From NCBI GenBank assembly GCA_013397075.1, contig VWZS01000159.1, positions 682,001-746,000 on the forward strand: DNA of 64,000 nucleotides, read 5' to 3'. The notes under the pieces were generated by a model. The model did no database searches. It was not told the DNA's origin and worked only from the letters and a program-made list of their open reading frames with translations. The position numbers and the translations under genes were made by a program. Of the stretch, positions 40,689-54,019 are shown one piece after another (position 1 is the stretch's first letter; the number at the start of each line of letters is the position of its first letter). The stretch is from Rhabdornis inornatus (lineage: Eukaryota; Chordata; Aves; Passeriformes; Rhabdornithidae).

Positions 40689-40957
40689 ACCTGTCTATGC
40701 AAAGCAGAAACTGGAGAGCCAGGAATAAAAGATGTTTGGTGAAGGGTAAAAAGGAGAACGACTGAGAACGGACCCAGACATCCCTTACATACAAAGCTGC
40801 AAGTGCCGTTTGGCCAAGGTGAGTCCTTTGGCAGGAGGGCAGAGGTGAAATGACAGTCCCAGTACTGGTAATGTTCAGTGAGGTTTGTACACACACAGAA
40901 AGGTTTGGCCATGTCAATAACTAAGTCACATCTCCCCATATGGTATATGCTTTTCAT
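40689..40957 (-). other. Cys-rich open frame ending at a donor-like site (weak)
   Basis: A minus-strand frame of about 89 codons begins with ATG and carries seven cysteines and two N-x-T/S sequons (CTNLTEH, WPNGTCSF). It runs into ATAGACAG|GTGAGG, a good donor match. The CpG cluster lies about 60 bp further on. I recognise no family, and its composition could arise by chance, so it is listed only as a possible exon. Confidence 0.12.
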
Positions 40958-42203
40958 GTTGTTTCTTCTTTTTCAGACTTGATATGTATCATGCTGCTTC
41001 GTTTACTATATACATGTACATAGATACAAAGTGATAAAATAACCAAAGTATTTGGGCTTTAAGAGTCAGGAATTGGGGCTGGTTCCATACACAATACATA
41101 TGCTACATACAAAGCCATGACTAAGGCATTGTGGTAACCTTCAGAGGAGCCTCCAGGTGATGATGCATAATTAAGGGACTTGTTAAGCCTAAAGCTACTG
41201 AGAAAAACCAATTAGAGTAAAACCAAACCAAAACAAACCCCTATTATACTTGAATCTAGTTTTAGACACCTGTTGTGGGGGATTTACAAAATACCCCTTA
41301 AAGCAAGTGATTCATCAGCCACAGGCAAGTGACAGGCCAGAAACAGAACCCAGCAAGCTGGCGTGGAGCCTGGCAGTGTGCTGGGAGCCTCACATGAAGC
41401 ACCCATCCTGCCACCCTGACACACCCTCTGTGAGCCTTAAAAATGTTATGACTCAAAAATCAAGCCACAAAAACATGTTTCTTAAGAAATAATGTGTGAT
41501 GGCAAGTTGACTACAGCAACATTTAGTGTTTTTTCTTCTGTCAGCAGGAAACCTGGAATTTTTTCCCTTGCCAGATGAACACTGTCCACACTGAACACCA
41601 TGGGCACGCAGGGCTGCACAATAGGGAATAACACTTCTTAGTTGCTTTCATTAAAATCACTTACTTTTCATAGTTTTTAACATAATTCAGCTTGTGCATC
41701 AGACTTCTCTTTGGGACACATTCTCTGTACCCAGCTGAGAAAACTAATCCTATCTAAACACTTAAAAGAGCTTCCTGGGAGTCAAACAGATGATCAGTGA
41801 GGTCTAAACCTCAGGAACACTTCTGTGCACACGAATCTTCCCATGCCAGCTCAGATCGTCGAATTTTTCAGAAAGATTCTGGGATTTGAGATTTTACTTA
41901 CATCCACATTTTTCCACTCTGAACCATTCAAAATAGTTTTTTACAATTAAACCCAAGTGATGCCATAGTGGGAACTACTTGGATGATGAGCTGCTGTACA
42001 AGTCAGTCTGTCGAGATGAACTAGTTTGTTACAGATCAACTCTGTATTCACGGAGAAGCCCATTTAAATTAACAGCAGATTACAGATGCTTCCCTCAAAA
42101 CGACACAAACTCTCAAGATAAGGTTATTTTTTACATCAAAATCTGATTTTAATTGCAGCACAGGAAAAAATGTTGAAAAAAAAGTTCAACCTGCCCTGAG
42201 AAA

Positions 42204-42293
42204 TTAACAAAGCCCACGTGTGAAGCACATGTGTACTCTCCACATGTGTTTCATGTGGAAGTAGACACTCCAACTGTATTTGCACTGTGGACA
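42204..42293 (-). other. Candidate terminal exon with a degenerate C2H2 finger
   Basis: On the minus strand a tract of about 40 nt dominated by pyrimidines (ending TTTTCCTTTCCTTTCAG) is followed by a 29-codon frame: CPQCKYSWSVYF, HMKHMWRVH, MCFTRGLC and a stop. The cysteines are spaced C-x2-C, and histidines at codons 16 and 21 give C-x2-C-x11-H-x4-H. A classical finger needs x12 and x3, so the first histidine is one residue early, with Met where His is expected. The acceptor is among the strongest in the window. This is a possible alternative 3' exon, a zinc-finger pseudogene remnant, or chance. Confidence 0.2.
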
Positions 42294-45200
42294 CTGAAAG
42301 GAAAGGAAAACAAGAAAGGAAAGAAATGCAACAGATACAGAAGAAAGTGTAACATGTGGAATGAAATGAGTTAGGTAGTCAGCATTTTCTGTGCAAAGGC
42401 AGACCTCATTCACAGCTCAGGGTCTGATTGAAAGCCCTTTAAAAGAAATGCTCCTACTGACTTCAGTGGGATTTTGGATCACATCCAGCAGATCCCAAAT
42501 GCTGTCCATTATCATATGATGAGTGTGAATATACACCTTCATTAATACTCAAAATGTCACCTTTTACAAACTTCATAAACAGACAAATACAGGAGAGTAC
42601 AAAACGAGGAGATATGCAAGAGGAACTGATGAAGGAAAAACTCAAGGTTGAAAAAAGGCAAACAAACAAATCATTAATGCTCTTGAGACTGATGATGTAA
42701 CTTGGTGATGGAGAATACACCTCAGAGGCAGATGGAAGTCTGAGCTGTGGCTTCAGGTTCCCACACCCTCAGACACCTAAATTCCACCACCGGCTTCCTG
42801 GTTTGCACAAGAACCTTATTCAGACGTTTGGGTTTAGAGAAATAGGCAGAAAAATCACTGCCTGCTGCCCATTTATCCAAGCACATCCAGTTTGCTTTCC
42901 TTATGTTGTTTATATTTGTGTTCCTACTCGCTCTTTTGAGATCTCTGTTTCTGCTTCCTGATGAAGTGTGGGCAAGGCAAACTGACACAACAACCATAAG
43001 GATGTCAGCCCGTTCCTAACTCTCAGAACTTGCCTGCGCTTCGCTTGATTAGGAAGTGGGCACGGGCTCCTATAGTGTTTAAATTGTTTTTCCTTCCTTT
43101 TACGGAAAGTTTTCTCTGACACTGTAAATAGTATTTTTAGGCAGGCAGGTAATTAAACGCTCATTAAAACAACTAATTAGTGCAGTACCAAAAGTAAGAG
43201 ATTTTTATCCACTGCCCTAAGGGCTGGGGTCTTCAGATGGAAAAGAGTTGATTTGAACCAGAGAAATGACAGAGACCTGGGGCCTCTAACAGAGCCTCAA
43301 TGAAGCCTAAGCTGCAACTGATGTACCAGAATTATAACATCTACTGTGGTCACCAGCAGATGTTATTGAACAACTTCAAAGCTAAACACTAAGTACAAAA
43401 GAAAATAAATATTCTTCTGTACTAAGAAAGGGATTAGCACATCAGAGCAAAGCCTGCAAAATAAATATCTAACTTCTAATTGTAGCTCTCAGCATTCTAA
43501 TTACTTATTTGCCCCCCTAGGACAGACTGCCCCTGTGCTGGGAGAGTCTGTGCTCAGGGAGCTGCAGCATGTGAAGCTGTACAGTCTGGTGACAAGTGCC
43601 CTGATTGCTGTCACAGCACCAGAGCAGCGCTGCCGAGATGCTGCTGACAGAGCCCCTCAGCTCACAGCACAGGCAGGCACAGAGGGCAGGCTCACCAGCT
43701 CTTGGTGCTTCCAAACTGAACAAGAATGCAGAGCTCTGCCCTCCGTTTAGAAGATGAGACTTACTTCATCAAACAGTTTTCAACATCATTTGCAAATAAA
43801 TGCTTTTATAAAACTGCAGGGACCGCATTTATGATGATATAAAAATCAACAGATGCCTGTTAAGTTATTACAATGAAGAACTTGTTCGATGGGATTACAT
43901 TCATTATTGCAACTGATTTACATCCTATAAATCACTTCTTTGGGGATTTACTTATTTTCCCTTTGGCTGGCAGTGCTACTCATTCTGTTCCTGCTATTTT
44001 GGAGATGAAAGTTTGGAACATCTCACATATGTAGAATGAATAAATATTACGAGACATGCTGAGAAAAGCTGTCCTGTTTGTCAAGTGCCTTTGGCTAAAG
44101 GAAATTCTCAGCTTCTTGTACCATCTGTGTCCATACCCACATATACTCACCACACGGAACCTTCTTCATGCAATTCCAGCCTCAGAGCCAGGTCTCCTGG
44201 CTGGGTGCAGCTCGGCAGATCTCCGTGGATTTTGGCTGATTCCAGGCAAGTGAGAATCTTGCTGTACCCCAGGAATGATTTCTATAACTTTATTCAGATG
44301 GTGCAACACTGGAAGATGAATCACAGTGACCTGCAAAGAATCTACTACTACGTCAATGGAGGAGGCGAGACACACTAAAAATGTGGCAGCCTGAGACAGA
44401 GTGAAGACAGGTTTCATGTGTCCTCAACCTTCTGCTTGCAGTGCCAGAGAGGGGAAATCCAGGCTAGGCTGGGCTTAAAGTCATAGGAAAGCACTGCAGG
44501 CAGAAACCACAGACATGTTTGATTTGCAATCAAGCTAAATCAAAGGGGAAAGATACCCATAAAGTCTGGATAAGAAAAATGTGATGCGGTGCAGAACATG
44601 AAATCAAAATCAAAGGGGAAATAATGCCAGGGAAAGAGACCTGGAAATAGAGAGTAATTCCATCACAATCCTAAAGGCTTCAGGTGCCTCTCTGTAATTA
44701 AAGCATGTCTCTAGCTGAAGCCATCTTCAATCTACAGAATGTAATGGGAAGACACAAATGAATGAAAACTATTTCATGTGTGAAAGGTTGCAAGACTGGT
44801 CCTAACGCCTGAGCTCTTCCCTCAGCAGCTCCCAGATAAAGCTGCTGCTCAGCAGCTCCGTGTGCTCCAGCCTCCTGATCAGGAATGCAAGAGGAAAGCC
44901 TGCTGACTTTGAAGATAGGCTGATCACTGCAAGCTTTGTCTTGCCCTCATCCCTTTCTCTGTGCCTTGGATTTCAGTACAAACTTCACGTACCCAGATGC
45001 AAAGGCAGAATTTTGAGTGGGATTTCTTGAGCATCTGAGAGCCTCTGAGGAACGGAGGTCCTGTTCCCAGAAGGTGCTGAGAATGATAACAGAGTGTTAG
45101 CCAGCTTGGATACACAGAGCATGACAGAACTGTATCAGAGTTCTCTGGTAGAAAGGTTATTATCAGACTTTGAAATGCAAGCCTTTAACAGGGAAGATTA

Positions 45201-45543
45201 GACAGGTAAAAACTGATAGCAAACTCTGAGGAAGTTTCACCTTGAAATTGGCCCTTTGGGAACCATAAGGATGAAACAGGATCAATTTGAAGGGGAACAG
45301 CACTTCCTTGGCAAACTGACCTTGACCACATGGCTTTGGATGAGCAAGGGAGGCTTGCTGGACTCTGTGTGCCATGCTGGGTCCCTGATGGAAAGCTAAA
45401 ACAACAGGAAACTAGATAAAATAAAGTTCTAGGTAAAATATCCATCTACTGCCCAGACAGACTGAATCCTATTAAGTTCCCCACATCAGAAATCATGCTA
45501 TGGAAAACATGACCAGCATCTGGAGAAGTTCTCTAGAACTTTA

Positions 45544-45579
45544 GTTTCCCTTTTTTTCCCTATTTTTTTTCTTTTTCTG
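45544..45579. repeat. T-rich low-complexity tract
   Basis: A pyrimidine-rich run of about 36 bp with T7 and T8 stretches. On the minus strand it yields a Lys-rich spurious C-terminus. There are no signs of a retroposon around it. Confidence 0.7.
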
Positions 45580-47409
45580 AAAGCAGCTGGAATACAGAAT
45601 AACCCAGGGAAGCCAGAAAAAATGCTGTGCCTCCAAAAATATCAGCCTGCCAGCTGGGGTTGGGCAAACAGGCATGCTGTCTGAGGGGCCAGGTGTCCAG
45701 CTGCTGAGTGACCAGCCTGGCATCCAAGGGGTGTTTGAGCATCCAGTGGCAGCAAGGGCAGCCCAGCCTCGCGTGCTGCAGCCCAACAGCTGCACTGTGG
45801 AGCCTCCTGCATAATCACTCCCATCCCTCTCTGTCCCAGAGGGGGTTGGCAACTGCTCCCTTGCCTCCATCTGGAGAAGCAGCTGGACATGACATGCCAA
45901 AGGAAAAAATTCCAACGGGGCAAAAATAAAAATCTCTCGACAAGACAATTTTTATGCTAGGAAATGTTACCAACACAAGTCCCATAGGATCTCACTAACT
46001 AGTAATTTAATCATTCAAATCCAAAGGTGCAGTATTTCCCCCTGAAGAAGGAAAGAGCTGGTGACTGGCAGCCCTGTAGGGAAAGGAATGTCTGTGTGGT
46101 TTTTCCTCCCTTCCCCTCCCAACTGAAACAGCGTTCCTTTGCTCCATGAGCATTTATTTGGCCCCCCAGACCACCTTTCCTACCAGCTGTTCTCTCCATT
46201 TTAACCACACACACCCCATGTGTGCTAGGGGCGGTGGGGACCCACATAGCTGTGCCTGTCCAGGGCAAAGCACCTGGACCCCAGCCTGGCTTTGCTCCCA
46301 CACCCATCTGCAGCCCCAGGGAATGGTGTAGGGGACCCCAACCCCAGGGGACCCCAGCTCTGGCTGGCTGTGAGCCAGGGCAGTGCACCCCAACCTGCTT
46401 TTTCAGCCAGAGGGAAGGCCTGCCCCATCCATGCTGTGCCACCTCTGGCAAACTGCGGTAATTTATCCTGAGTGGTAATATCTGAAAACACCCCCCAAAA
46501 TGGAAAGGAACAGTCAGCCAGCAAAAATAACCAGGCCCTCAGCCACAAGGCTGACAAGACCCCTTATTGTTTCAGGAGGCTGCGCTGCCCTCTGCTTAAA
46601 AACCTGGAGTCACCTCACTGAAGTCAGGGCTCCTCTGGGGAGGTTATTCAGGCTTTTAAATACACAGCTTTACTATCTAAGAAAATGAACAAACACACCT
46701 GCCCTATATTTCTCCTGGAAACGTGCACTGTTATCTTTAGTAAAAAGATAATATTTTTATTTTCAGAAGGAAGCTCTAGGGAACAGTGCTTCAAACAAAA
46801 AACTATGTTATTTCTCAAACAGCCAAGAATAGTTGCCTTCATTTGGGCTGGTCTTAAAACTGGGATTTTTTCCCCCAAATGACCCAGTATCTTTAGAGAG
46901 GGATGGACAGAAGTGCCAAGAAAAGCCCTCTTAGGCATGGAAGTGAAGAAGGAACAAAGGCCAAATACACAGAGCCCAGGAGGTGTGCAGGCTCCCACAC
47001 TGCCCCCATGGGACCTGCCCAAGTGCCCTCCGTGCCCTGCTGCCAGGTACTGTGTGCAGAGCCAGCTCCCAGTGCCCAGCCCTGCTCTGGGGAGCTGTGA
47101 CAGACTCCTGTGACCTCTGTGTCACTGACACAGCCCAGGGGCACGCCTGGCTCCCAGTGCAGCACAGGCTTTAGTCACTGCAGAGATGGAAAGCATGTGG
47201 CCAGAGCAAACTAGCCAGCCACATGTTCCGTGCAAGAAAGAGCTTTCCTCTGTTCCTCTTTTCAACTTCACAGGATCCTCAAGCAAGAAAACTGGTTTTA
47301 AGCTGAAAGTTACATTGTAGAAATGTGATGTTTAAAAATCAAACATTTTAAAAACACAACTTTAAGCAGAGGTTCAAGCTGTTAAACCATTGCACCCCTC
47401 TGCAGAGGG

Positions 47410-47446
47410 AGAACAACTAAGTAAAACAAGCAGAACAACTAAGTAA
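47410..47446. repeat. 15-bp direct repeat with 22-bp period
   Basis: AGAACAACTAAGTAA occurs at 47410..47424 and 47432..47446, separated by AACAAGC. It is a small local duplication. Confidence 0.75.
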
Positions 47447-50009
47447 GCTCTTCCCATGGTGGACTGGCCCTTCCAGATGAAGGCTGCATGCTGGGCAGCA
47501 TTTCCCTGTCTCTCTGACACATCTGTGCTCTTACCACCACAGAACCAGCTTTCAATGAAAACAAGGTTAGGGAAGCACTTTGACTTGTCAGAACTCTCAG
47601 TATTTTACTGGGAGTAGATGCTGCTCAGTGAACAGATTCGGTGCTATCTGTGCATATTTGGGACTACACTTCTGATCTCTGATGTTCATCTTTCTGCCTT
47701 TATACAGTGTGCCTGGTTTTAGACAGACCCTTCTCTTCCCCAAGTCTATCACATCCTCCCTCAACAATCAAGTGCAGAGGAATCACATACAGTCACCAGG
47801 TGGTGCCACCCCAACCATGCAACCTCAAACAGGGTGCAGTGTGAATGGGGAGCCCACTTGGTGACTGTGCCTGGGCTACTGCAGGAATACCCTTCTCCTT
47901 TCCAATTTGAAAATTGCCTCTGCAGTATAATTCTCCTTCCATCAAAGTGAGACTCACCAGAACACGCTGCGAGCTCTTGCAAATTGCTGTTTTCTAGACA
48001 TGCTGCTTTTATTTGTGCAAACATCCCTGCTCCATCTGCTCAGCTTTGGGCACATTATTAGTGCTGTGGCAATCTGAAAAGCCCCTGCTCGCTGCACAGA
48101 GAGCAATGTGACTTCAATGGCAAGGGTTTGGAAAGGATCTGGTGCCAGAAGGAGAAATGAGGAGTTTGTCATTTGCTATGCTGTGAGCTGATGAGTAGCC
48201 CTGGGGGGGAGGAGACACCAAGGACTCACTAAAAGCTGAGAGGAAATGGGAGGCTTCCCAGAGCATAGAAAGCTTGGAAAAAGCGGTTTTTAGTACTGGG
48301 GGTGGTTTGCAAACTTAATCCTGAAAGTGCTAATGACAGTAGAGCTACAAATAGAAAAGAGTACAGGGACACATGTCTTGATGAACTTGGGATCCTGGAA
48401 CTATAGTTAAGGGTGAAGCATGTTTCCCAAACCAGAAACTTATAATCCAGTTGTTCATAACATGCTCATAAAAATGTAGAAGAGAGTGAGGATCTCAGCT
48501 AGTAGCAATAAGCATGCACAGGCCTGTTTTGGGCTCATCAAACTGCCTGGCAGCTGCCATGGCTGGCAAGGCCCAGCTTGCTGAAGACCATGCCAACAGC
48601 AGTGGCCATGATGGGAACGCCCCCAGTCTTCCCCAGATCTTCTGCAAGACCAGGCACTGAGGGTGGGCCCATGGGAGTGTGCACAGAGAGACAATGGCCC
48701 CCTCTCCCCACTGAGAAAATGGTATCTCTGTGGAAGGACCCCTCAGAGAGCTTCTTCCACACCATTTCCCCAGCTCTCTCTGCTTTCCCAGCAGCACAAG
48801 TAACGTGACTGTTGGCTCTGGGCAGCAGCACGAAGGCAGAAGGCACAGGCACAGCTTTTGCCAAGGGCAGCACAGGTTAATTCCCCTCTCTGAATATCCC
48901 TGCAACAGCACAGGCTCTTCAGAGGCCATGGCAGGGACAAACAGAATGCCTGAGGTGCTTCTGGTTGACCAAGCCTTCCTGCCTTGCTTTATTTCTGCTT
49001 CATCATTCAATCCTCTCTGCTTTTGGGAAGTTGGAGCAAAATCAAAGCAGCTGGTATTCAGCTGGACAAGGCTAAAAATATGCCTTCTCCCCATATGTGT
49101 GGAGCAGGAATTTTTGTAGCTGTATGGAACTGCTTAGATCGGAGGGCCAATCTTCAGCTTAGCTTTGCTGATGTTCAGTACCTTTGCCAACCTAAGCCAG
49201 CTAAAGAGTTGGTAGAAAACATGTCAGACTGCTGAAAAACAGCAAAGGTTCAATAACATCATATGAAATCAGAAGCAAACACACAAAAAATCGAGTAAAT
49301 CTAATAAAAATATTATCTGTTGGTTGGCTTTCCCTTTCACGTGCATTAAAAGTAAAGCAAATTCCTCCAGATGACTCTTGCACGAGTTTTGAAGAGGCTG
49401 TAAACAAGGACAATTGATTAAAAAGCCTGAATGCTGAATGTGCCCAAACATTTCTACAATATAGCAAGATGTGGGCTGGATAGGAACTAATCTCCCTTAC
49501 TACACCAGCCTGATGATAAGATCAAAACCTTCCTTTCTGTCGAAGTTCAAGCCTCTATATGGTCATGCTATTAAAAACCCCATCAAATTCCAGTATCAGA
49601 AGTGGAATCAGAAATATCAGGCACATCTGAACCAAATTACAGTCTCTTATAGTTGAAAGAGATAAGCACAGGAATAAAGCATTTAAAAAACAGTCAATTT
49701 GAAAGTTTTATATATTTTTTTCTACTCTCAGTTTTATAGCTAAATACTCATGTTTGACCATTTTTTTATTTATTACTTTTCCTCCTGGATTCCAGATTGT
49801 GACACTGCAACTACACCCAGAATAACAGAGAATATGCATTTTCAGAAGCACTGGATAAGGAAAGAGCTCAAAGTCCAAGTGACTGGACAGAATATAAACC
49901 CAGCAATACAAAACAGCCTGGTTGCTGTATCCAACTGTTTGAGCACTGATAGAAGGGGATTACTGACAGGTGCCTCAGCCAGACATCACCACAGAGAAAT
50001 CAGGTAAAA

Positions 50010-50046
50010 CAGAATTATATAATGGGTTTGGGTTGAAAGGACCGGG
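50010..50046 (-). mobile_element. Possible CR1 3'-terminal fragment (37 bp)
   Basis: The plus strand has ATAATGGGTTTGGGTTGAAA followed by GGACC, close to the complement of the CR1 3' end (the usual form is a GAATGG-type start, then TTTGGGTTGGAAGGGACC). It is too short to be certain. If real, it is the fourth CR1 piece in the same orientation. Confidence 0.4.
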
Positions 50047-52650
50047 GGAAAAAAAAGAGTGACAAGCACTTAGAAAGCTTAGGAGAGGAGAAGAGATAAA
50101 GATGAGTAGGCCAGGAAGAAAACAAAATAGAGGGCAAGGAAGGCAGAAGTGCTGACAGCACTAATATAGAAGCAGATGACAGGGAAGGCAAGGAAGACAG
50201 TTTGTGGTGAAAAGTATGATTTATGTATCACAATTCTGGCACCATTCCTGAACATTTCTGAGGGCAAAACCTCCAAAAAGAACTAAATTTAATGTAACGT
50301 ATATTCAAAAAAGCTTGTGCCCTTCTAGCTGCCTTGGCTGCTGACTCCAAGACTTCCTGTTCCCCAGCTCAGCTCTCCTGCTTTAGTTTGTGTGACCCCA
50401 GCTGGGCTCTCATCACACATTAACAGGCCTGCTCATTACTGCAGAGGTGATGAACACACCGAGTGCCTTCAGCCAGTGCAGGAGCTCTCATCTATGTGGA
50501 GAGAACAGTTCATTTTTTATGGGAGTCATTTAGAGCTAAATGCCAACCTTTCTGTTCCCACAGCTCCTCTGACACTGAAATGCATGGCAAATCTCTTCAG
50601 AGCTTTCAGAAGGGTTTGTGCAATAAATCTTAACAGCCTGCTAAAACATGGCCAATTGCTGAGGTCCCAGTGGATTCATGTGAAATTTGCCTCCCCCTAC
50701 CCCTTATAGCCTTCACTAAAGGAAAAAAAATAACACTCCCCCTTGAGCCATGAAGAGTACAGAGAGAGAAACCCTGTACAACCCTGGACATCAGAGCACC
50801 ATTATTGTGGTCTTCTGGGCTATTCTGATACAACAGTGCTTCTTTGTTAAGGCAAATGTTAGCAGCACACATTGAACACTTCCTCCAGACCTGAGCTTTT
50901 CACTGTAAAACAGTCTCCAGCGATCAGCCCTGCCCAATTTATGTCATTGAAACGTGAGCTCCAGGGCGCTTCAAATGCTAGAAGCAGCTGCCAGCCAAGC
51001 TTCAAGCACTAAACAAATGTTAGTTAAAAACAAAAAATAAATAATCATTTTGTTATCTTCAGGTACCATTGAATCATTGCTTCTGAAACCCTTCCCAGAA
51101 GCTCTGAGGATCCAATGTGCAAAACAGTCTGCAGGGAAGAGCTTTGCAAACTGAGGCACTGTCACTCATTCGGCAGCTTTGGCTTTCACCATTCCAACTA
51201 TTTTCCTGCAAATATTGAATCAGTTGCTAAGGGATTTCACTGGACAATATGATATCACTCTGTTATTGCACCAGTGACTATGTATCATCCCTTGAAAACA
51301 GAACAGCGTTGTTAAACCCAAACTTAGTTTCTTGTCAATACAGCTGTGGTGGAAAAGGCTCAATAATCCATCTGGTGAGGCAGCTCCCCTCAGCTGCTGA
51401 GGCTGCTGGGGGTGTTTTCCCCAACAAGAAATGCAATACTGCCCATTGCAGTGGGAAATCCTGGATCAGGTAGGACAGAGATGAGGATAAACCATGCCTT
51501 GAACAGCCCATACAATCTCTGCAGTCTAAGCAAATAATACAGAAGTGGATTGCAAAAGGCCTATATAATAACACATCACTTCCCAACAATGGAAGTGTAT
51601 TAATAAGAAAAACTAAACAAAGGTTTTTATTCCCTTAGAAAATCTGGTTTAAGTTAATAATTTGTGATATGGGATGGTTATGCATGTTACAGGCAAAGAA
51701 ACAGTAGTCAATTATTTAATTAATCGTTCTTCTTAAGTACCAACCTTTTATTTGAAGGACCCTAATGATTTCCACAGGCTCTTTTAATTTTATGAGCTTT
51801 AACACCAACTGTTTGCAAGTAACAACTGTTGCTCTGTATCCAAGGAATGCCAGTCTCTGAAGCACCAGGAGCGAGTTTCAGTTTCCTCAGTTGGATAAGA
51901 AGGTCTGAGAACGTTTTGGGGCTTTCCCAAGCTCAGTGAAAAGTGGAGAAGCAGCACCACTAGGTAACTGCACTTCTGTCAGGGCAAGCCAGATTGGCAC
52001 AGGCACCTTTCCAAGGGAAAGGGGATGAGAGGTAAGAGCCACTGCTTGGATTTACTCTGTTTTTCAGGATTCTATGTGATACCACAGCCTGGGATGCCGG
52101 AAGGTGGGCAACACTGCTGCTGGGTGCTGCTGGGAAGCCGTGTCCCTGCCCTTGCAAACATGCACCACTGCCCTGCTCCCTTGTCAGGGGACCAGGGGTG
52201 CTCCTGCCTACACATGGTTCTGTTGGATGCTTCTCTCAGCCTCTGAACTACCTCATGCCAGGGCTCCTCAGCAGGGCTTGTCAAGCAGAGGATCTCTTGA
52301 TGCACAGGGAAATGCTAACATCACTGCAAATGCTCAAATGGGCACATTTAAAATTCTCTTCTGCAAATCAACCCCTCTTTCTCAGCCGCGCAAAGGACTC
52401 ACAGAGAGAAAACAGCTGAAGTGTCATGATTTCAAAACTCAGCCACTCTGGGAGTCTGGATGTTCATGGTGAGCTCAGGCAGATCTGTGCATGTTTCCCA
52501 GGGGGTTTACAGTGCCAAAGTATGTGAGACTTTGCAAAAAGGGCTTCTGGCTCAAATTGGAGCTTCCCTGAGTTCTCCCAGCAGAGCTGGATTCCTCTGG
52601 CAAACACTCCCATTCCCACCCAGGGGCTGGGCTGCCCCAGCCACCGCCCT

Positions 52651-52676
52651 CTTCCTCCCCCTCCTCCTCCTCCTCA
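52651..52676. repeat. (CTC)n low-complexity tract
   Basis: CTTCCTCCCCCTCCTCCTCC followed by TCCTC, a pyrimidine-only stretch. On the minus strand it gives a Glu/Gly-rich spurious frame. Confidence 0.75.
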
Positions 52677-54019
52677 GGAGGGCCTGGCTGCCTTGCAGGA
52701 CAGGCAGCCCACACACCTACAGGTAGGACTGGCCTTCTTAGAGCATCAGCTTTGACCAGAGTAATTATAGCAAGTCACAGATGAAGGGTACATAATTAGT
52801 GATAAATAAATTCCTAACAGGACCAGCCCATTTGTTCTTAATTAGCCTCTATTCGCATTCAATTTATTTACGTTACTGCTGTTACTGAAAATCTTTGCAG
52901 AGGACAATAAATATAAAGTTACAACAGCAAATGCTAACAGGCGGCCTGTTATACATGGATGCATTCGAAAATCTCCATGCAGTGTGAAAATGACCTTCAA
53001 ACCATAGGAAAACAATATCTGCATTTCTAATATTCCTTCTTCCCAGCCAAATGGATTTTGCTGTACTTTTGAACACAGTCTCCTTCCCTCTGAATCATTT
53101 AATGTGATGAAGATGATTAGGATCACTGACGTGCTCAAATGACTGAGTTTTTCTGACATCACCCTCCAGAGGGAAAAAAATCCCAAACAAACCACTACCC
53201 TCAAAAACCACTACCCAACCCAAAAAGTACCCCATGCTCAGAGGGTATGGGCTCACACTGTGTGACACAGGCAGCAAGGGCAGAAGTGCAGCTGTTTGAC
53301 TTTTGCAAAATGCAAGGCGTGACCCTGTTATGATTAAAGCCTTTTTAGCTGGCTCTGTGCTGGAGCAAAGCAGGGAGTTTTGCTGGGTGGGGATGAAAAA
53401 AAGTGATCAGAAAGTTCTTGCTACTGAGTCATGACACAATGGATAAAAATAATTTAGCTATTTCACATGCTTGGGAAGAAAATAATTTCAGCCTGGGGAG
53501 ACAAATAGGGATTATCTAAATCAAACACAGAGAAAAATCTGATTCCGTTTGGTATTTCTTGTGTTTAAGTACACAATACTGTGATGGGTCACTCCTTCAA
53601 AATCCCCTAAACTTGATGCAGCTTCTGCAGGTCTGGATTTCAGAACCTCATCAACAAAATACATTTGTAACAGTAACAGTAATCTTTTTCCTCTTCCAAA
53701 AGATTGAGCATTGCTTACTTTAATAGCTACCTACAAAAATGGAAATTCTTCCTAGTGAGCTGAAGGCTGGCCAGTGTTTCAAATCCCTTCCTGGCATGGC
53801 CCAAAGCTGACTGGAGGATACAGAACCTGCTCTGCCCCATGGCCACAGACAGCCCCGTGTCCTGTCCTGCTACAGCACCAACACCCAGCCTGCAGCAAAG
53901 AAACAAAAAACCAGAACACCTGCTCTGGGCTGCACTTTATAAAGTGGAAAAGGAAAGAACAGGCTACAGTGTCTGTTCTGCAGATTAGCAGCATTGAATC
54001 CTGGGGTACAAAACCCCAT

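Larger units (their letters stand above)
42294..50009. other. Intron stretch without recognised genes
   Basis: About 7.7 kb. The pyrimidine tract at its low end belongs to the candidate zinc-finger exon. Long minus-strand open frames at 46011..46451 and 48495..49094 coincide with locally GC-rich sequence and match no family I know. The 44530..44632 area repeats AAATCAAAGGGGAAA-like words twice. Nothing else stands out. Confidence 0.5.

Noticed and set aside
46011..46451. Minus-strand frame of 146 codons rich in Gly and Trp.
   Set aside because: Local GC-rich sequence with open frames on both strands; no homology recognised.
48495..49094. Minus-strand frame of 199 codons and an overlapping one containing GGVPIMATAVGMVFSKLGL.
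   Set aside because: The short motif looks protein-like, but I can match it to no family; flanking parts are low-information. Chance frames in GC-rich intron are the simpler reading.
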